Of a DNA stretch of 64,000 nt, positions 34,831 to 43,629 are shown one piece after another. Both the position numbers and the translations under genes were made by a program. A model generated the notes under the pieces. That model was not told where the DNA came from. It searched no databases and worked only from the letters and a program-made list of their open reading frames with translations. The first letter of the stretch is position 1. Each line of letters begins with the position of its first letter. The DNA is from Bradyrhizobium sp. (GTDB lineage Bacteria; Pseudomonadota; Alphaproteobacteria; Rhizobiales; Xanthobacteraceae): contig NZ_JALHLP010000021.1 of NCBI RefSeq assembly GCF_022844465.1, positions 1 through 64,000 on the forward strand, written 5' to 3'.

Positions 34831-35796
34831 TCAGAGATCGGTGGCGGCAATCCAGAATACTTCGCCCGCGGAATCCTCGGTATCTAGCCAGAGCAGCGGC
34901 AGTTGCGGGTAGGCGGCCTCCAGTTGCGGCCGACAGCGGCCGATTTCGCACAACAGTCCGCCCTTCGGCGTCAGGTGCGCGCCCGCCTCGTCGAGGATGC
35001 GCCTGATGATTTCGAGACCGTCGGCGCCACCGTCGAAAGCGAGTTTTGGCTCAAGGCGGCATTCCCGCGGCAGGTTGGCCATGCCTTGCGCATCGACATA
35101 GGGCGGATTCGAAATGATGAGGTCGTAGCGCTTGTCGCCCAGCGGCTTGAACAGATCGCCGCGGTACAGCGTGAGGCGGTCCTCCAATCCGTAGTCGCCG
35201 ACGTTGCGCGCAGCGACGTCGAGTGCGTCCCTTGAAACATCGACCGCGTCGATTTCGGCATTCGGAAACCGCCGGCTTGCCAGCACCGCAAGACAGCCCG
35301 ACCCGGTGCAGAGGTCGAGCACGCTTTCCACCTCCAAGGGATCGGCGATCAGCGAGCCGCCCTGCTCGTCATCGTCGCCACCGAAATGCAGGTCGAGCAA
35401 TTCGCCGATATAGGAGCGCGGCACGATGACGCGCTCGTCGACATAGAAGGGCAGGCCGCGCATGTAGACCTTGTTGACCAGATACGCGGACGGTGCCCGC
35501 GTGCTGACGCGGCGCGCGATCAGATCGAGAATCTTGCCGCCTTCCGCTGCGGTGACGCGCGCGGTGGCGAAGGTCTCGAACTGATCAGGATGCAGATGCA
35601 GCGCCTCGCACACCAGGAAGGCGGCTTCCGCGAGCGGGTCGGTGGTGCCGTGGGCGAACACCAGGCCGGCCTCGACGAAACGGCTGACGCCGTAGCGGAC
35701 AAAATCCGTCAGCGTCAGCAATTCGCCGGCGGCGACCGGGGCAAGCTTCGATGTGGCGCGACCGCGCCTGGTCACAGGTTTCGCGCGTTTGGCCAT
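34831..35796 (-). CDS. prmB: Ribosomal protein L3 glutamine N5-methyltransferase
   Basis: PrmB methylates a glutamine of ribosomal protein L3. The 321-aa product has the SAM motif VLDLCTGSGCLAVLAS and the catalytic Asn230-Pro-Pro-Tyr233 (IISNPPYVD) that holds the glutamine amide. The N-terminal helical domain (VRYGVSRFVEAGLVFAHGTTDPLAEAAFLV) fits PrmB better than PrmC, as the release-factor enzyme usually lies beside prfA. The start overlaps the moaE stop by 1 nt. Confidence 0.9.
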   Translation of the reverse strand: MAKRAKPVTRRGRATSKLAPVAAGELLTLTDFVRYGVSRFVEAGLVFAHGTTDPLAEAAFLVCEALHLHPDQFETFATARVTAAEGGKILDLIARRVSTRAPSAYLVNKVYMRGLPFYVDERVIVPRSYIGELLDLHFGGDDDEQGGSLIADPLEVESVLDLCTGSGCLAVLASRRFPNAEIDAVDVSRDALDVAARNVGDYGLEDRLTLYRGDLFKPLGDKRYDLIISNPPYVDAQGMANLPRECRLEPKLAFDGGADGLEIIRRILDEAGAHLTPKGGLLCEIGRCRPQLEAAYPQLPLLWLDTEDSAGEVFWIAATDL

Positions 35797-36263
35797 CAGG
35801 ATTTGGTCCAGCGCGCCGCCGCGGCATCGTCATGGTCGCGGGCCTCGATCCAGTTCGCGCCCTTTCGGCCTTCCTCGCGCTTCCAGAACGGCGCGTTGGC
35901 TTTCAGATAGTCCATCAGGAACTCCGCGGCGTGGAAAGCGGCCTGCCGGTGCTGCGAAGCCGCCACCACCAGCACGATGTTTTCGCCGGGCGCGATGCGT
36001 CCGACGCGATGGATCACCGTCAAGCCCGTCAACGGCCAGCGCGCCGCCGCCTCGCCGGCATGCCGCCCGATTTCGGCTTCCGCCATCCCCGGATAATGTT
36101 CCAGCGTCAGCGCGGCGATCGGCTCGCCGTTCTCGTCGCCACGGCAGACCCCGCTGAACGAGACCACCGCGCCGACGTCGGTGCGGCCTTTGGTCAGCGC
36201 CGCGATTTCCCGCGCCACGTCGAAATCGGCCTCTTGAATGCGAATGGTCGCGGTGACGGACAT
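35796..36263 (-). CDS. moaE: Molybdopterin synthase catalytic subunit
   Basis: MoaE adds two sulfurs to precursor Z using thiocarboxylated MoaD, making molybdopterin. The 155-aa product has the FSGVCRGDENGEPIAALTLEHYPGMAE block, VIHRVGRIAPGENIVLVVAASQHR and the catalytic Lys in YLKANAPFWKREEG. It lies 48 nt after moaD. Molybdopterin made here is needed for the CO dehydrogenase encoded at 55.6-59.4 kb. Confidence 0.95.
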   Translation of the reverse strand: MSVTATIRIQEADFDVAREIAALTKGRTDVGAVVSFSGVCRGDENGEPIAALTLEHYPGMAEAEIGRHAGEAAARWPLTGLTVIHRVGRIAPGENIVLVVAASQHRQAAFHAAEFLMDYLKANAPFWKREEGRKGANWIEARDHDDAAAARWTKS

Positions 36264-36311
36264 CGGATCATCTTCTGTTCTGAGCGTTTCGTTTCGCTCG
36301 AAAACGCCTCG

Positions 36312-36563
36312 TCAGCCGCCGGTCATGGGCGGGAAAAACGCGATCTCGCGGGCACCCATGATCGCCGCGTCCGGTCTGACATGGGCGTGGTCGATCGCGG
36401 CGCGGATCACCTTTGGCGTCTCGAATGCATAAGCGTAGCCTTCGCCGCGGCTGGAGAGCCAGCCGATCAGATCGCTTACCGTGCGCACTTCTGCCGGGGG
36501 CTCTATCGTTTCTTCTGGTATGCCGATCCGTTCGCGCACCCAGGCGAAATACTTGACTTTCAT
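36312..36563 (-). CDS. moaD: Molybdopterin synthase sulfur carrier subunit
   Basis: The 83-aa ubiquitin-fold protein ends in the required Gly-Gly (FFPPMTGG) that becomes a thiocarboxylate. The start MKVKYFAWVRERIG is standard. It overlaps the pgsA end by 4 nt (ATGA) and precedes moaE. Confidence 0.95.
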   Translation of the reverse strand: MKVKYFAWVRERIGIPEETIEPPAEVRTVSDLIGWLSSRGEGYAYAFETPKVIRAAIDHAHVRPDAAIMGAREIAFFPPMTGG

Positions 36564-37174
36564 CCCTCATCCTCCTCGATGAGGTGGTGGATGCCGGCGC
36601 GGAAATAATCCCAGCCGGTGTAGATGGTGAAGATCGCCGACATCCATAAAAGGACAATCCCGATCATGGTGGTGGCGGGCAGAATCCGCTCGCCCGCTTC
36701 GCCGGCGATCAGAAAGCCGATCGCAACCAGCTGCACGGTGGTCTTCCATTTTGCGAGTCGGGTCACGGGTACGCTGACCCGCAGCGCCGCCAGATATTCC
36801 CGCAATCCCGACACCAGGATCTCGCGGCACAGGATCACGATGGCGGCCCACAGGGTCCAGCCGTGGATGCTGTTGTCGGCGGCCAGCATCAGCAGGCAGG
36901 ACGCCACCAGAAGCTTGTCGGCGATCGGATCCAGCATCCGGCCAAAGGCAGATTGCTGATCCCACATTCGCGCATAGTAGCCATCGAGATAGTCGGTCAC
37001 CCCGGCCGCGATGAACACCGCCAGTGCCACCCAGCGCAGCCACAGCGGTCCATCCAGAATGGACTGGACGTATACGCAACCGACGACCACCGGAATGGCG
37101 GCTATGCGCGCATAGGTCAGGATATTCGGCAGGGACAGGCTCTTGGTCGGCCCCCTGGTAGTTGCGATGTTCAT
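36560..37174 (-). CDS. pgsA: CDP-diacylglycerol-glycerol-3-phosphate 3-phosphatidyltransferase
   Basis: PgsA makes phosphatidylglycerophosphate, the precursor of phosphatidylglycerol and cardiolipin. The 204-aa membrane protein has the CDP-alcohol phosphatidyltransferase motif with Asp64-Gly, Ala68-Arg, Gly78, Asp82 and Asp86 in the correct spacing, and about five hydrophobic helices. ATG 37174 (MNIATTRGP) matches the family N-terminus. It lies between uvrC and moaD in one operon. Confidence 0.94.
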   Translation of the reverse strand: MNIATTRGPTKSLSLPNILTYARIAAIPVVVGCVYVQSILDGPLWLRWVALAVFIAAGVTDYLDGYYARMWDQQSAFGRMLDPIADKLLVASCLLMLAADNSIHGWTLWAAIVILCREILVSGLREYLAALRVSVPVTRLAKWKTTVQLVAIGFLIAGEAGERILPATTMIGIVLLWMSAIFTIYTGWDYFRAGIHHLIEEDEG

Positions 37175-37277
37175 GCGTCTTACCAATACCGCTGGAGCGT
37201 GAAGGTCAACCGGGCTCCGGCCCGGATCATCTGGTCGCAGGTAACGGCCGAGAAACTCCCCATGGGACCCACCCCCT

Positions 37278-39356
37278 TTAACCCGGCTGCGCATGGAAAA
37301 ACTCGAAAATCTTGCGGGCGCTTTCGGCGCTGACGCCGGGAACCTTGCCGAGGTCGGCGATCGACGCCCGCTCGATTTCCTTCAGCGTTCCAAAATGATG
37401 CAGCAAGGCACGTTTGCGTGACGGGCCGATCCCCGGGATTTCCTGCAGGCCGGCTTCCCGGATATCCTTTTTGCGTAATTTGCGGTGAGAGCCGATCACG
37501 AATCGATGCGCCTCGTCGCGCAATCGCTGGATGAAATACAGCACCGGGTCCCGCGGTTCCAGCTTGATCGCTTCGCGACCCGGCATGAACAGGGTCTCTC
37601 GCCCCGCATCGCGATCCGGCCCTTTGGCGACGGCAATCAGCGACACCTGGGTCAGGCCAAGGCCTTCAAGAACTTCCCGCGCGGCATTGAGCTGGCCGCG
37701 GCCGCCGTCGATGACGACGAGATCGGGCCATTGTGGAAACGAATCATCGTCGGCACGCGAGCCACCCTTTGCCTTGGCCGCTTCGCCCTCCGGCGGCTTC
37801 GCGAGCCGCTTGAAACGCCGTTCAAGCACCTCGCGCATCATCGCGTAGTCGTCGCCGGGCGTCAGGCCCTCGGACTTGATGTTGAACTTGCGGTACTGGT
37901 TCTTGATGAACCCGTCCGGTCCTGCCACGACCATTGCGCCGACCGCGTTAGCGCCCTGGATATGGCTGTTGTCGTAGACCTCGATCCGGCGCGGGGCTTG
38001 CGCCAATCCCAGCGTCGTCGCCAGGCTCTGCAGCAGGCGGGCCTGCGTTGCGGTATCACTGAGCTTGCGGCCGAGCGCCTCACGCGCGTTGGTCAGGGCG
38101 TGCGCGATCAGCTCTTTCTTTTCGCCACGCCTAGGTACGGCGACTTCCACCCTGGACCCGGCCTTGACCGCGAGCGCGTCGGCCAGCAATGCGCGCTCCT
38201 CGATCTCGTGCGACAGCAGGATGAGTTTCGGCGGCGGCTTGTCGTCGTAGAATTGCGCGAGGAAAGAGGCCAGCACTTCCTCTGGCGTGAAGGATCTTTC
38301 CGCCCGCGGGAAGTAGGCGCGGTTGCCCCAGTTCTGGCCGGTGCGGAAGAAGAACACCTCGACGCAGGAATACCCCCCCTCCTGATGGATGGCGAATAGG
38401 TCGGCCTCTTCCACCGTGCGCGGGTTGATGCCCTGCTGCGACTGGATCGCCGACAGCGCAGCGAGGCGGTCGCGATACAGCGCCGCGGTTTCGAATTCGA
38501 GTTCGGTGGACGCTTTCTCCATCTCGCCGGCGAGTTCCCGCTTCACCAGACCACTGCGGCCGGACAGGAAGTCGTTCGCCTCGCGCACCAGCTCGGTATA
38601 GCCGGGGAAGTCGATCTCTCCGGTGCAGGGCCCCGAACAGCGACGGATCTGGTAGAGCAGGCAGGGCCGGGTGCGGCTTTCAAAAAAACCGTCGGTGCAG
38701 GAGCGGATCAGGAAGGCGCGCTGCAGCGCCGTGATGGTGCGATTGACGGCGCCGGCGGACGCGAACGGCCCGAAATACCGGCCCGGCCTGGTTTGCGCGC
38801 CGCGATGCTTCAGAATCTGCGGTGCCCAATGATCGCCGGTGATCAGGATATAGGGAAACGACTTGTCGTCGCGAAGTTGCACGTTGAAGCGCGGCCGCAA
38901 CTGCTTGATCAGATTGGCCTCGAGCAACAGCGCTTCGGTCTCGGTGGTGGTGGACACGATCTCGACCGAGGCGGTCGCGGCGATCATGCGCAGGATGCGC
39001 GCCGGCAGTGGCGCGTTGACACGGGCATAGGAAGACAGGCGCTTGCGGACGTTCTTTGCCTTGCCGACGTAGAGCACGTCGCTGCCGGCATTGAGCATGC
39101 GGTAGACGCCGGGCGAGGTCGGCGCCAGGCGCACCGCGTTCTCGATGGCGGCGTGGCCAACCGCGAGCGGGCCTTCGGCCACCGCCTCGGCAGGCTCCTC
39201 CGGGGCCTCGGGCAGCCGCGCCTCGTCGTCCTCCTCGGCGGCTGAGGTCGCAGGATCCACATCTGCACAGGCCTGGTGCTGCGGTGGCACCTCCGGGAGA
39301 GGGTTCCGCCGCGACTTGCGTGAGGATTTTGGCTGATGGGTAGAATCGCGGTCCAT
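37278..39356 (-). CDS. uvrC: Excinuclease ABC subunit C
   Basis: UvrC makes both incisions in nucleotide excision repair. The 692-aa product has an N-terminal GIY-YIG nuclease (GVYRMLNAGSDVLYVGKAKNVRKRLSSY, near 80-107), a UvrB-binding UVR motif, the RNase H-like C-terminal nuclease (RIEVYDNSHIQGANAVGAMVV, DLVVIDGGRGQLNAA) and a tandem HhH tail (IPGIGPSRKRALLHHFG). About 75 extra acidic, Pro/Glu-rich residues precede the nuclease, longer than in most relatives. Confidence 0.96.
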   Translation of the reverse strand: MDRDSTHQPKSSRKSRRNPLPEVPPQHQACADVDPATSAAEEDDEARLPEAPEEPAEAVAEGPLAVGHAAIENAVRLAPTSPGVYRMLNAGSDVLYVGKAKNVRKRLSSYARVNAPLPARILRMIAATASVEIVSTTTETEALLLEANLIKQLRPRFNVQLRDDKSFPYILITGDHWAPQILKHRGAQTRPGRYFGPFASAGAVNRTITALQRAFLIRSCTDGFFESRTRPCLLYQIRRCSGPCTGEIDFPGYTELVREANDFLSGRSGLVKRELAGEMEKASTELEFETAALYRDRLAALSAIQSQQGINPRTVEEADLFAIHQEGGYSCVEVFFFRTGQNWGNRAYFPRAERSFTPEEVLASFLAQFYDDKPPPKLILLSHEIEERALLADALAVKAGSRVEVAVPRRGEKKELIAHALTNAREALGRKLSDTATQARLLQSLATTLGLAQAPRRIEVYDNSHIQGANAVGAMVVAGPDGFIKNQYRKFNIKSEGLTPGDDYAMMREVLERRFKRLAKPPEGEAAKAKGGSRADDDSFPQWPDLVVIDGGRGQLNAAREVLEGLGLTQVSLIAVAKGPDRDAGRETLFMPGREAIKLEPRDPVLYFIQRLRDEAHRFVIGSHRKLRKKDIREAGLQEIPGIGPSRKRALLHHFGTLKEIERASIADLGKVPGVSAESARKIFEFFHAQPG

Positions 39357-39461
39357 GGGCCTAAATTAGTCGCTGGAAGTCGGCATCGCCAGCGCCCGGG
39401 GCGGACGTCGGAAGCTCTCGGTAACCCATTATTAAGAATGATGAGCGGGCGGTAACCCGTC

Positions 39462-39477
39462 TTAACAACCCTTTAAC
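39462..39477. promoter_or_regulatory. CtrA-type box TTAA-N7-TTAAC
   Basis: The sequence TTAACAACCCTTTAAC has exactly the full CtrA consensus (TTAA, 7 nt, TTAAC). It is in the divergent region between uvrC and the outer membrane protein gene, 100 nt before the latter's ATG. CtrA control is inferred. Confidence 0.55.
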
Positions 39478-39576
39478 TTAAAACTCTCGATAAATCGTGC
39501 GGGAAAAAGCTCGAACTTGCTAACCGGTCCGGGGCTCCCGAACCGGAAAGTCGCGGCAGTTGCGTGGAGTTGCGTG

Positions 39577-40206
39577 ATGGTCAGGTTTGCTTTGCGTGCG
39601 CTGGTGCTGGTCGCCGCGGGCTGGACAATGTCAGCGCGGGCGGGCGACCTCAATTACGGATCGCGGGCGCCCTACACCGTCAATCAGCGTTTCGACTCCT
39701 ATAGCTGGGCCGGCCTCTATCTCGGTGGCAATCTCGGCTACGCATGGGGATCGGTCGCAAACAATCCGACCAAGCCGTCAGGATTCGTTGGCGGCGTTCA
39801 GGCGGGCTTCAATTGGCGACCGGGCGCGGAGCCGTGGGTGTTCGGCATCGAAGGCGACATACAGGCGACCGGCGCCGAGGAAACCTTCGCTCCCTGGAAA
39901 TTCTCCAACCCCTGGTTTGGCACGGTGCGCGGCCGGGTCGGCTACGCGCTTAACAACATTCTTTTCTACGGCACCGGCGGTCTCGCTTACGGCGAACTGC
40001 GCGCGTCCACTTTCGGCCTTTCGGAATCCCATGCCAATCTCGGTTGGACGCTCGGTGCCGGCGCCGAGATGGGTTTTGCCCCGAACTGGAGCGCCAAGAT
40101 CGAATATCTCTATGTGGATCTGAACAACAGCAATTTTGTCATCACCGGTGCGCCAAACGGTTACCGGTTCGGCACCGTGCGGGCCGGCGTGAACTATCGC
40201 TTCTGA
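39577..40206 (+). CDS. Outer membrane beta-barrel protein (Omp25/Omp31-like)
   Basis: The 209-aa product has a signal peptide ending in SARA and a barrel of the Omp25/OmpA-like porin family of Rhizobiales: WAGLYLGGNLGYAWG, GGVQAGFNWRPG, FGIEGDIQATG, WFGTVRGRVGYA, LFYGTGGLAYGE and the terminal Phe of RAGVNYRF, needed for Bam recognition. It is expected to be an eight-stranded barrel. ATG 39577 has GGAG 8 nt upstream. A strong terminator follows and a CtrA-type box lies upstream. Confidence 0.9.
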   Translation: MVRFALRALVLVAAGWTMSARAGDLNYGSRAPYTVNQRFDSYSWAGLYLGGNLGYAWGSVANNPTKPSGFVGGVQAGFNWRPGAEPWVFGIEGDIQATGAEETFAPWKFSNPWFGTVRGRVGYALNNILFYGTGGLAYGELRASTFGLSESHANLGWTLGAGAEMGFAPNWSAKIEYLYVDLNNSNFVITGAPNGYRFGTVRAGVNYRF

Positions 40207-40229
40207 CAAGAAACTACCGGCTACAGACT

Positions 40230-40260
40230 CCCGGCGGCGTGAGCCGCCGGGGCTTTTTCT
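40230..40260 (+). terminator. Rho-independent terminator of the outer membrane protein gene
   Basis: A 9-bp perfect stem (40230-40238 with 40243-40251), GTGA loop, is followed by gcttttt. This is the clearest intrinsic terminator in the window. Confidence 0.9.
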
Positions 40261-40304
40261 TCAGGGCGAGACCGTCGCGCGCGATGGCTGCGTTCGACGC
40301 ATCC

Positions 40305-40402
40305 TAAAGCACGATGAGATTGGGATGCATCATCGTACTTTAGCTCTTTGTTCGAGCATGATCTTTTCGGAAAACCGCTGCACACTTTTCCGGATCATGC
40401 TC
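40305..40402. repeat. Two adjacent Rhizobiales palindromic repeats
   Basis: The first palindrome is 40305-40342 (taaagcacgat... to ...actttag). The second is 40354-40402, with arms gagcatgatc and gatcatgctc around a complementary ttttcggaaaa / ttttccgg core. The second unit is one I remember as very common between genes in Rhizobiales. Confidence 0.75.
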
Positions 40403-40446
40403 TTGCAGGCAAGGGTTCAATCCGATTCCAGCGCGCGAACGTCCGC

Positions 40447-40662
40447 TCACGAAGAAACGACCAGGTTAACCGCCTTGGGACCCTTACCCTTCTTGTCCGG
40501 CTCAACCTCGAACGCAATGCGCTGTCCTTCCGCCAGATCTTTCAATCCGGCCCGCTCCACGGCGGTGATGTGGACGAACACATCGCGACCGCCATCATCA
40601 GGCTTGATGAAGCCGTAGCCGCGCTCTCCATTGAAGAACTTGATAGTTCCAGTCATGGCCAT
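40447..40662 (-). CDS. Cold-shock domain protein
   Basis: The 71-aa protein is one CSP domain, an RNA-binding beta barrel with RNP1 (GYGFIK) and RNP2 (DVFVHI). The start MAMTGTIKFFNGERGYGF is typical; ATG 40662 has AGGAGC 6 nt upstream. Long frames reading into it from upstream are not supported. As a single gene with a long leader it may be controlled at translation, as other csp genes are. Confidence 0.93.
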   Translation of the reverse strand: MAMTGTIKFFNGERGYGFIKPDDGGRDVFVHITAVERAGLKDLAEGQRIAFEVEPDKKGKGPKAVNLVVSS

Positions 40663-40918
40663 CGGGTGCTCCTTCCCCCGCCTTGCTCCGCCGCTACGCG
40701 CAATTCGCGTATCGGCCGACCGGACATTCGCTGCCGGAGGCCTGGCCACCCCAGCCGTTCGGGTTCGCGCCGCCGATCGGCCCGGTCTTGGCCTTGAATG
40801 CTCCGCCGCAACCATTCGCGGAAGCGGAACGTAAAGCCAGTCCAACGGCCGAAGCATAATACGGTTTTCCGCTGATTGCCTACTGCCCGATCGCATTTTC
40901 CCCTGCAGGCGCGGTGCC
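40663..40918. other. Leader of the cold-shock gene and intergenic region
   Basis: No gene is evident. The minus-strand leader of the cold-shock gene must start here. Some GC-rich inverted words occur, but I see no defined element. Confidence 0.3.
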
Positions 40919-41779
40919 TTATGGCTTGGGCGTCTCGAGCCTGAAGCGGCCGGCGCCGCCCTGGCCGAGCGGCTTTTCAAGTTCGGGTAGAATGGTCTTC
41001 AACTCACCCGCCAGCGTCCATGGCGGATTGACCATCAGAAGGCCGCTGGAGGTGAGGGGGCCGCCTGCGGCCTGCGGCGCGGCGCTGAATTCGAGGCGCA
41101 GACATTTCGCCGCCGGCTTGCTGGCGGCAGCCGCGCCGGCGACCAGGCGGGCCAGGGTGTCGGTGGCGCGCCGGCTCTTCACGGGGTACCAGATCAGGTA
41201 GCTTCCGGTCGGCCATTTCGCGAAGGCCTCAGTGAAGCCGTCGGCCAGTTTTTCGAACTCGTCCTTGTGTTCGAATGAGGAGTCGATCAGCACCAGGCCG
41301 CGACGTTCGTTCGGCGGCACGAAAGCCGGCAACGCCATCCACCCGTCAAGGTCGACCACCCGTGCCTGGGCGTCACGGCGCAGCGTCTCGATCAGTTGCT
41401 TGCGGGCACCCGGCTCGATTTCGCAGGCCGTGAGCCGGTCCTGCGGCCGCAGCAGCGCGCGGGCGATCATGGGTGAGCCGGGATAGGCCTTCAACTCCCC
41501 TGGAGGGTTGAAGGCCCTGACGATGTCGAGATAGGGCGTCACCAGAGGCAGCGCATTTTCAGAGAACCGCGCCTGCATCACCCGGGCGATCCCGCTCAGC
41601 CATTCGCCGCCACGGCGCGCCTCGTCGCCGGTGAGATCGTAACGCCCGGCGCCGGCATGGGTGTCGATGACGCGAAACGCCGCCGGCTTTTCCTGCAGAT
41701 AGGTCAGCATGCGCACCAGCACGATATGCTTGATGACGTCGGCAAAGCCGCCGGCGTGGAAGGCGTGTCGGTAGTTCAT
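40919..41779 (-). CDS. rlmJ: 23S rRNA adenine-2030 N6-methyltransferase RlmJ-like, altered catalytic motif
   Basis: The 286-aa product matches RlmJ: MNYRHAFHAGGFADVIKHIVLVRML, VIDTHAGAGRYDL, AYPGSPMIARALLRPQDRLTACE. The catalytic motif, Asp-Pro-Pro-Tyr/Phe in the family, reads Asp166-Ser167-Ser168-Phe169 (VLIDSSFEHKDEF). The Asp and aromatic residue remain but both prolines are lost, so activity is uncertain. The gene is single, with its own promoter region upstream. Confidence 0.85.
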   Translation of the reverse strand: MNYRHAFHAGGFADVIKHIVLVRMLTYLQEKPAAFRVIDTHAGAGRYDLTGDEARRGGEWLSGIARVMQARFSENALPLVTPYLDIVRAFNPPGELKAYPGSPMIARALLRPQDRLTACEIEPGARKQLIETLRRDAQARVVDLDGWMALPAFVPPNERRGLVLIDSSFEHKDEFEKLADGFTEAFAKWPTGSYLIWYPVKSRRATDTLARLVAGAAAASKPAAKCLRLEFSAAPQAAGGPLTSSGLLMVNPPWTLAGELKTILPELEKPLGQGGAGRFRLETPKP

Positions 41780-41842
41780 GGGCAGGGGTTAGCACGTCAG
41801 GGCGAACGCGGCGAACAATCCACGCCGCCGAGAACGGTGGGG

Positions 41843-42523
41843 TTAGCCGCCCCGCACTGGCGGCATCACCACCTCGTCGCGGCGGCAGGCCCGGCGGTCG
41901 ACTTCCTCACACGCGCGGAATTGCATGTCCTTGCTCATGCAGACCCGGACTTCGCTCAGGCGCCGACTGCTGCAGACCACCGAAATCGCCGAACTGCTCA
42001 GGCCCGGATTGACCGTGATAAAGGCTTGTTCGAGGTCGCCGGGGCTAATGGTCTTGGCTTCCGACAATTGCAGGAATTCCTCGGGGATCTTCACCGCGGC
42101 ACGCGCCTTGCGGACGTTTTCGAAATAGGCGCGCGCGCCCAGCCCCGAACAGGTGCCGTGCTTGTCCCATCCATTGAAGATCAGACCCGGCGCCGGCATC
42201 AAGTCCAGCATCGAGGTCATGACGTTGCGGTCTAGCCGCGGCGACGGCCGCAGGCAGTATTCGGGAAAGCCGCGCTCATATTGCGGCCACAGGCCATGGA
42301 CCACGAACGAATAGGGGCGGCCGCACTGGGTCTGCGAGCGCCCGCTGCTGCCGCGCTCGGCCGCCTGCTCGCAGAACGACGGTGACCATGAAAGGGCCAG
42401 GACGTAGAAATCGAACTCGCCGGGGGCGTTCTGGCGGCGGTCCTGGGCCGAAGCCATTCCCGCGGAGGCGACGACAACGGACACCAAAAGAAGGAGCCGA
42501 AAAACACCAGTTGATCGAAACAT
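41843..42523 (-). CDS. Secreted RNase T2 family protein, catalytic Glu replaced
   Basis: The 226-aa exported protein (signal peptide to about residue 26, GMASA) has both T2 active-site segments: CAS I with His76 (FVVHGLWPQY) and CAS II with His122 (WDKHGTCSG). In CAS II the family's catalytic Glu (HEW-x-KHGTC) is Gly118 here (FNGWDKHGTC; codon 42170-42172). Histidines may still allow slow cleavage, or the protein only binds RNA. At least six cysteines suit disulfides in the periplasm. ATG 42523 has GGGGGA upstream. Confidence 0.88.
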   Translation of the reverse strand: MFRSTGVFRLLLLVSVVVASAGMASAQDRRQNAPGEFDFYVLALSWSPSFCEQAAERGSSGRSQTQCGRPYSFVVHGLWPQYERGFPEYCLRPSPRLDRNVMTSMLDLMPAPGLIFNGWDKHGTCSGLGARAYFENVRKARAAVKIPEEFLQLSEAKTISPGDLEQAFITVNPGLSSSAISVVCSSRRLSEVRVCMSKDMQFRACEEVDRRACRRDEVVMPPVRGG

Positions 42524-42673
42524 CGAACCATCCCCCTTGCCCACCGTTCCCGAAGCGTAGCAGCCAAATGGAACATTTCAAGAACAAAATGTATTGGGTC
42601 CGGAATCAGCGGCTGACCGCATCGCATTGAAGCCGGCGAGGAAAGAGGCGGGGCAATCCCCAAGGACTAGAGT

Positions 42674-43132
42674 TTAGGGCCGCGCGGCCCTGCAGCGGGC
42701 GCCGTAGGCCCAGTTGCGGTCAAGCCCGGTCACGCACCACTCGACGCCCTGGCCGAAGCCGGCAAAGCCGCCATCCTCGATGATCGAGTAATGAACGCTG
42801 CGGAGCTTGCCGTCGCTCAACATGACGTCGCCGCTGCAGTAGCGCCGCGGAATATTGTCGGATTGCCAGGGCCGGAAGGCGGTTTCATGGATCCGGCCAT
42901 AGGCGGTGATCGTCAGCGCTGAATTCCAGAAAGTGCTTTCCTTCTCCTGGAACTGCGAGGTGATCGTCGGCAACGCAGCTTCGCACGGTGCAACACGGCC
43001 GTCATAACGCGGGCCGAAAAGCCCGAAATTCAGTTCGAGTGGACTGGCGGCCTGGGCCATGGTTCCGGAGATCAGCAGGGCGACGGTTGCCGCAAGGCCG
43101 AGCGCTTTCAATGGTGTGAACAGGATGTTCAT
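42674..43132 (-). CDS. Small exported protein of unknown function
   Basis: The 152-aa product has a signal peptide (KALGLAATVALLISGTMAQA) and a mature part with four cysteines (PCEAALP, RYCSGDV, EWCVTGL, GARCRA). I recall similar hypothetical proteins in Bradyrhizobium but no domain name. ATG 43132 begins the signal peptide directly; upstream codons are open but unsupported. It is divergent from the exported-protein gene at 43299. Confidence 0.75.
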   Translation of the reverse strand: MNILFTPLKALGLAATVALLISGTMAQAASPLELNFGLFGPRYDGRVAPCEAALPTITSQFQEKESTFWNSALTITAYGRIHETAFRPWQSDNIPRRYCSGDVMLSDGKLRSVHYSIIEDGGFAGFGQGVEWCVTGLDRNWAYGARCRAARP

Positions 43133-43298
43133 GGGAATCCGCAACTGGTCCAACGCAGGATAACGGTGCCGCGAAGCCCCGGCGAGGTCAAGTGCAGCGC
43201 GGCAACACCTGCAAGGCAAGTCTTTGTCGGGCCGCAACCATTCTTTTCATGGCCTGCGGCGCGCCGTATGGTGCGCTTCGAGCGAAAGGGAGTCGATC

Positions 43299-43589
43299 AT
43301 GCGAAGGATTGGGGCCGCGAGCCTGGTTGCAATATGCGGAATGCTGGCAAGCACGCCGGCGCCGGCTCATTGGGTGCCACCTTTCAAGGGAAATGACACC
43401 GGCGGCATTATCGCCTATCCGCTTGCCACACAGGTGGATGCGCGCCAAATGGCCGTGGACCACTGCGCCTCCTACGGCAAGGTGGCGCGGTTCCTGGCTG
43501 TACAGCCCAATTATGGCGGGTACATCTCCTTTGCCTGCCGCTGGGTGCCCTATGGCGCCGCCGAACGGCCTCTGCGCACGCTCTACTGA
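43299..43589 (+). CDS. Small exported protein of unknown function
   Basis: The 96-aa product starts at an ATG with AGGGAG upstream, has a signal peptide (SLVAICGMLASTPAPA) and two cysteines in the mature part (HCASYGK and FACRWVPYG) that could pair. The rest is aromatic- and glycine-rich. Not recognised. It is followed after 40 nt by the DUF3617 gene and may share its transcript. Confidence 0.7.
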   Translation: MRRIGAASLVAICGMLASTPAPAHWVPPFKGNDTGGIIAYPLATQVDARQMAVDHCASYGKVARFLAVQPNYGGYISFACRWVPYGAAERPLRTLY

Positions 43590-43629
43590 GCGCAACCAGC
43601 CTTGATCTTCTAGCAGAGGGAGCGCGAGC

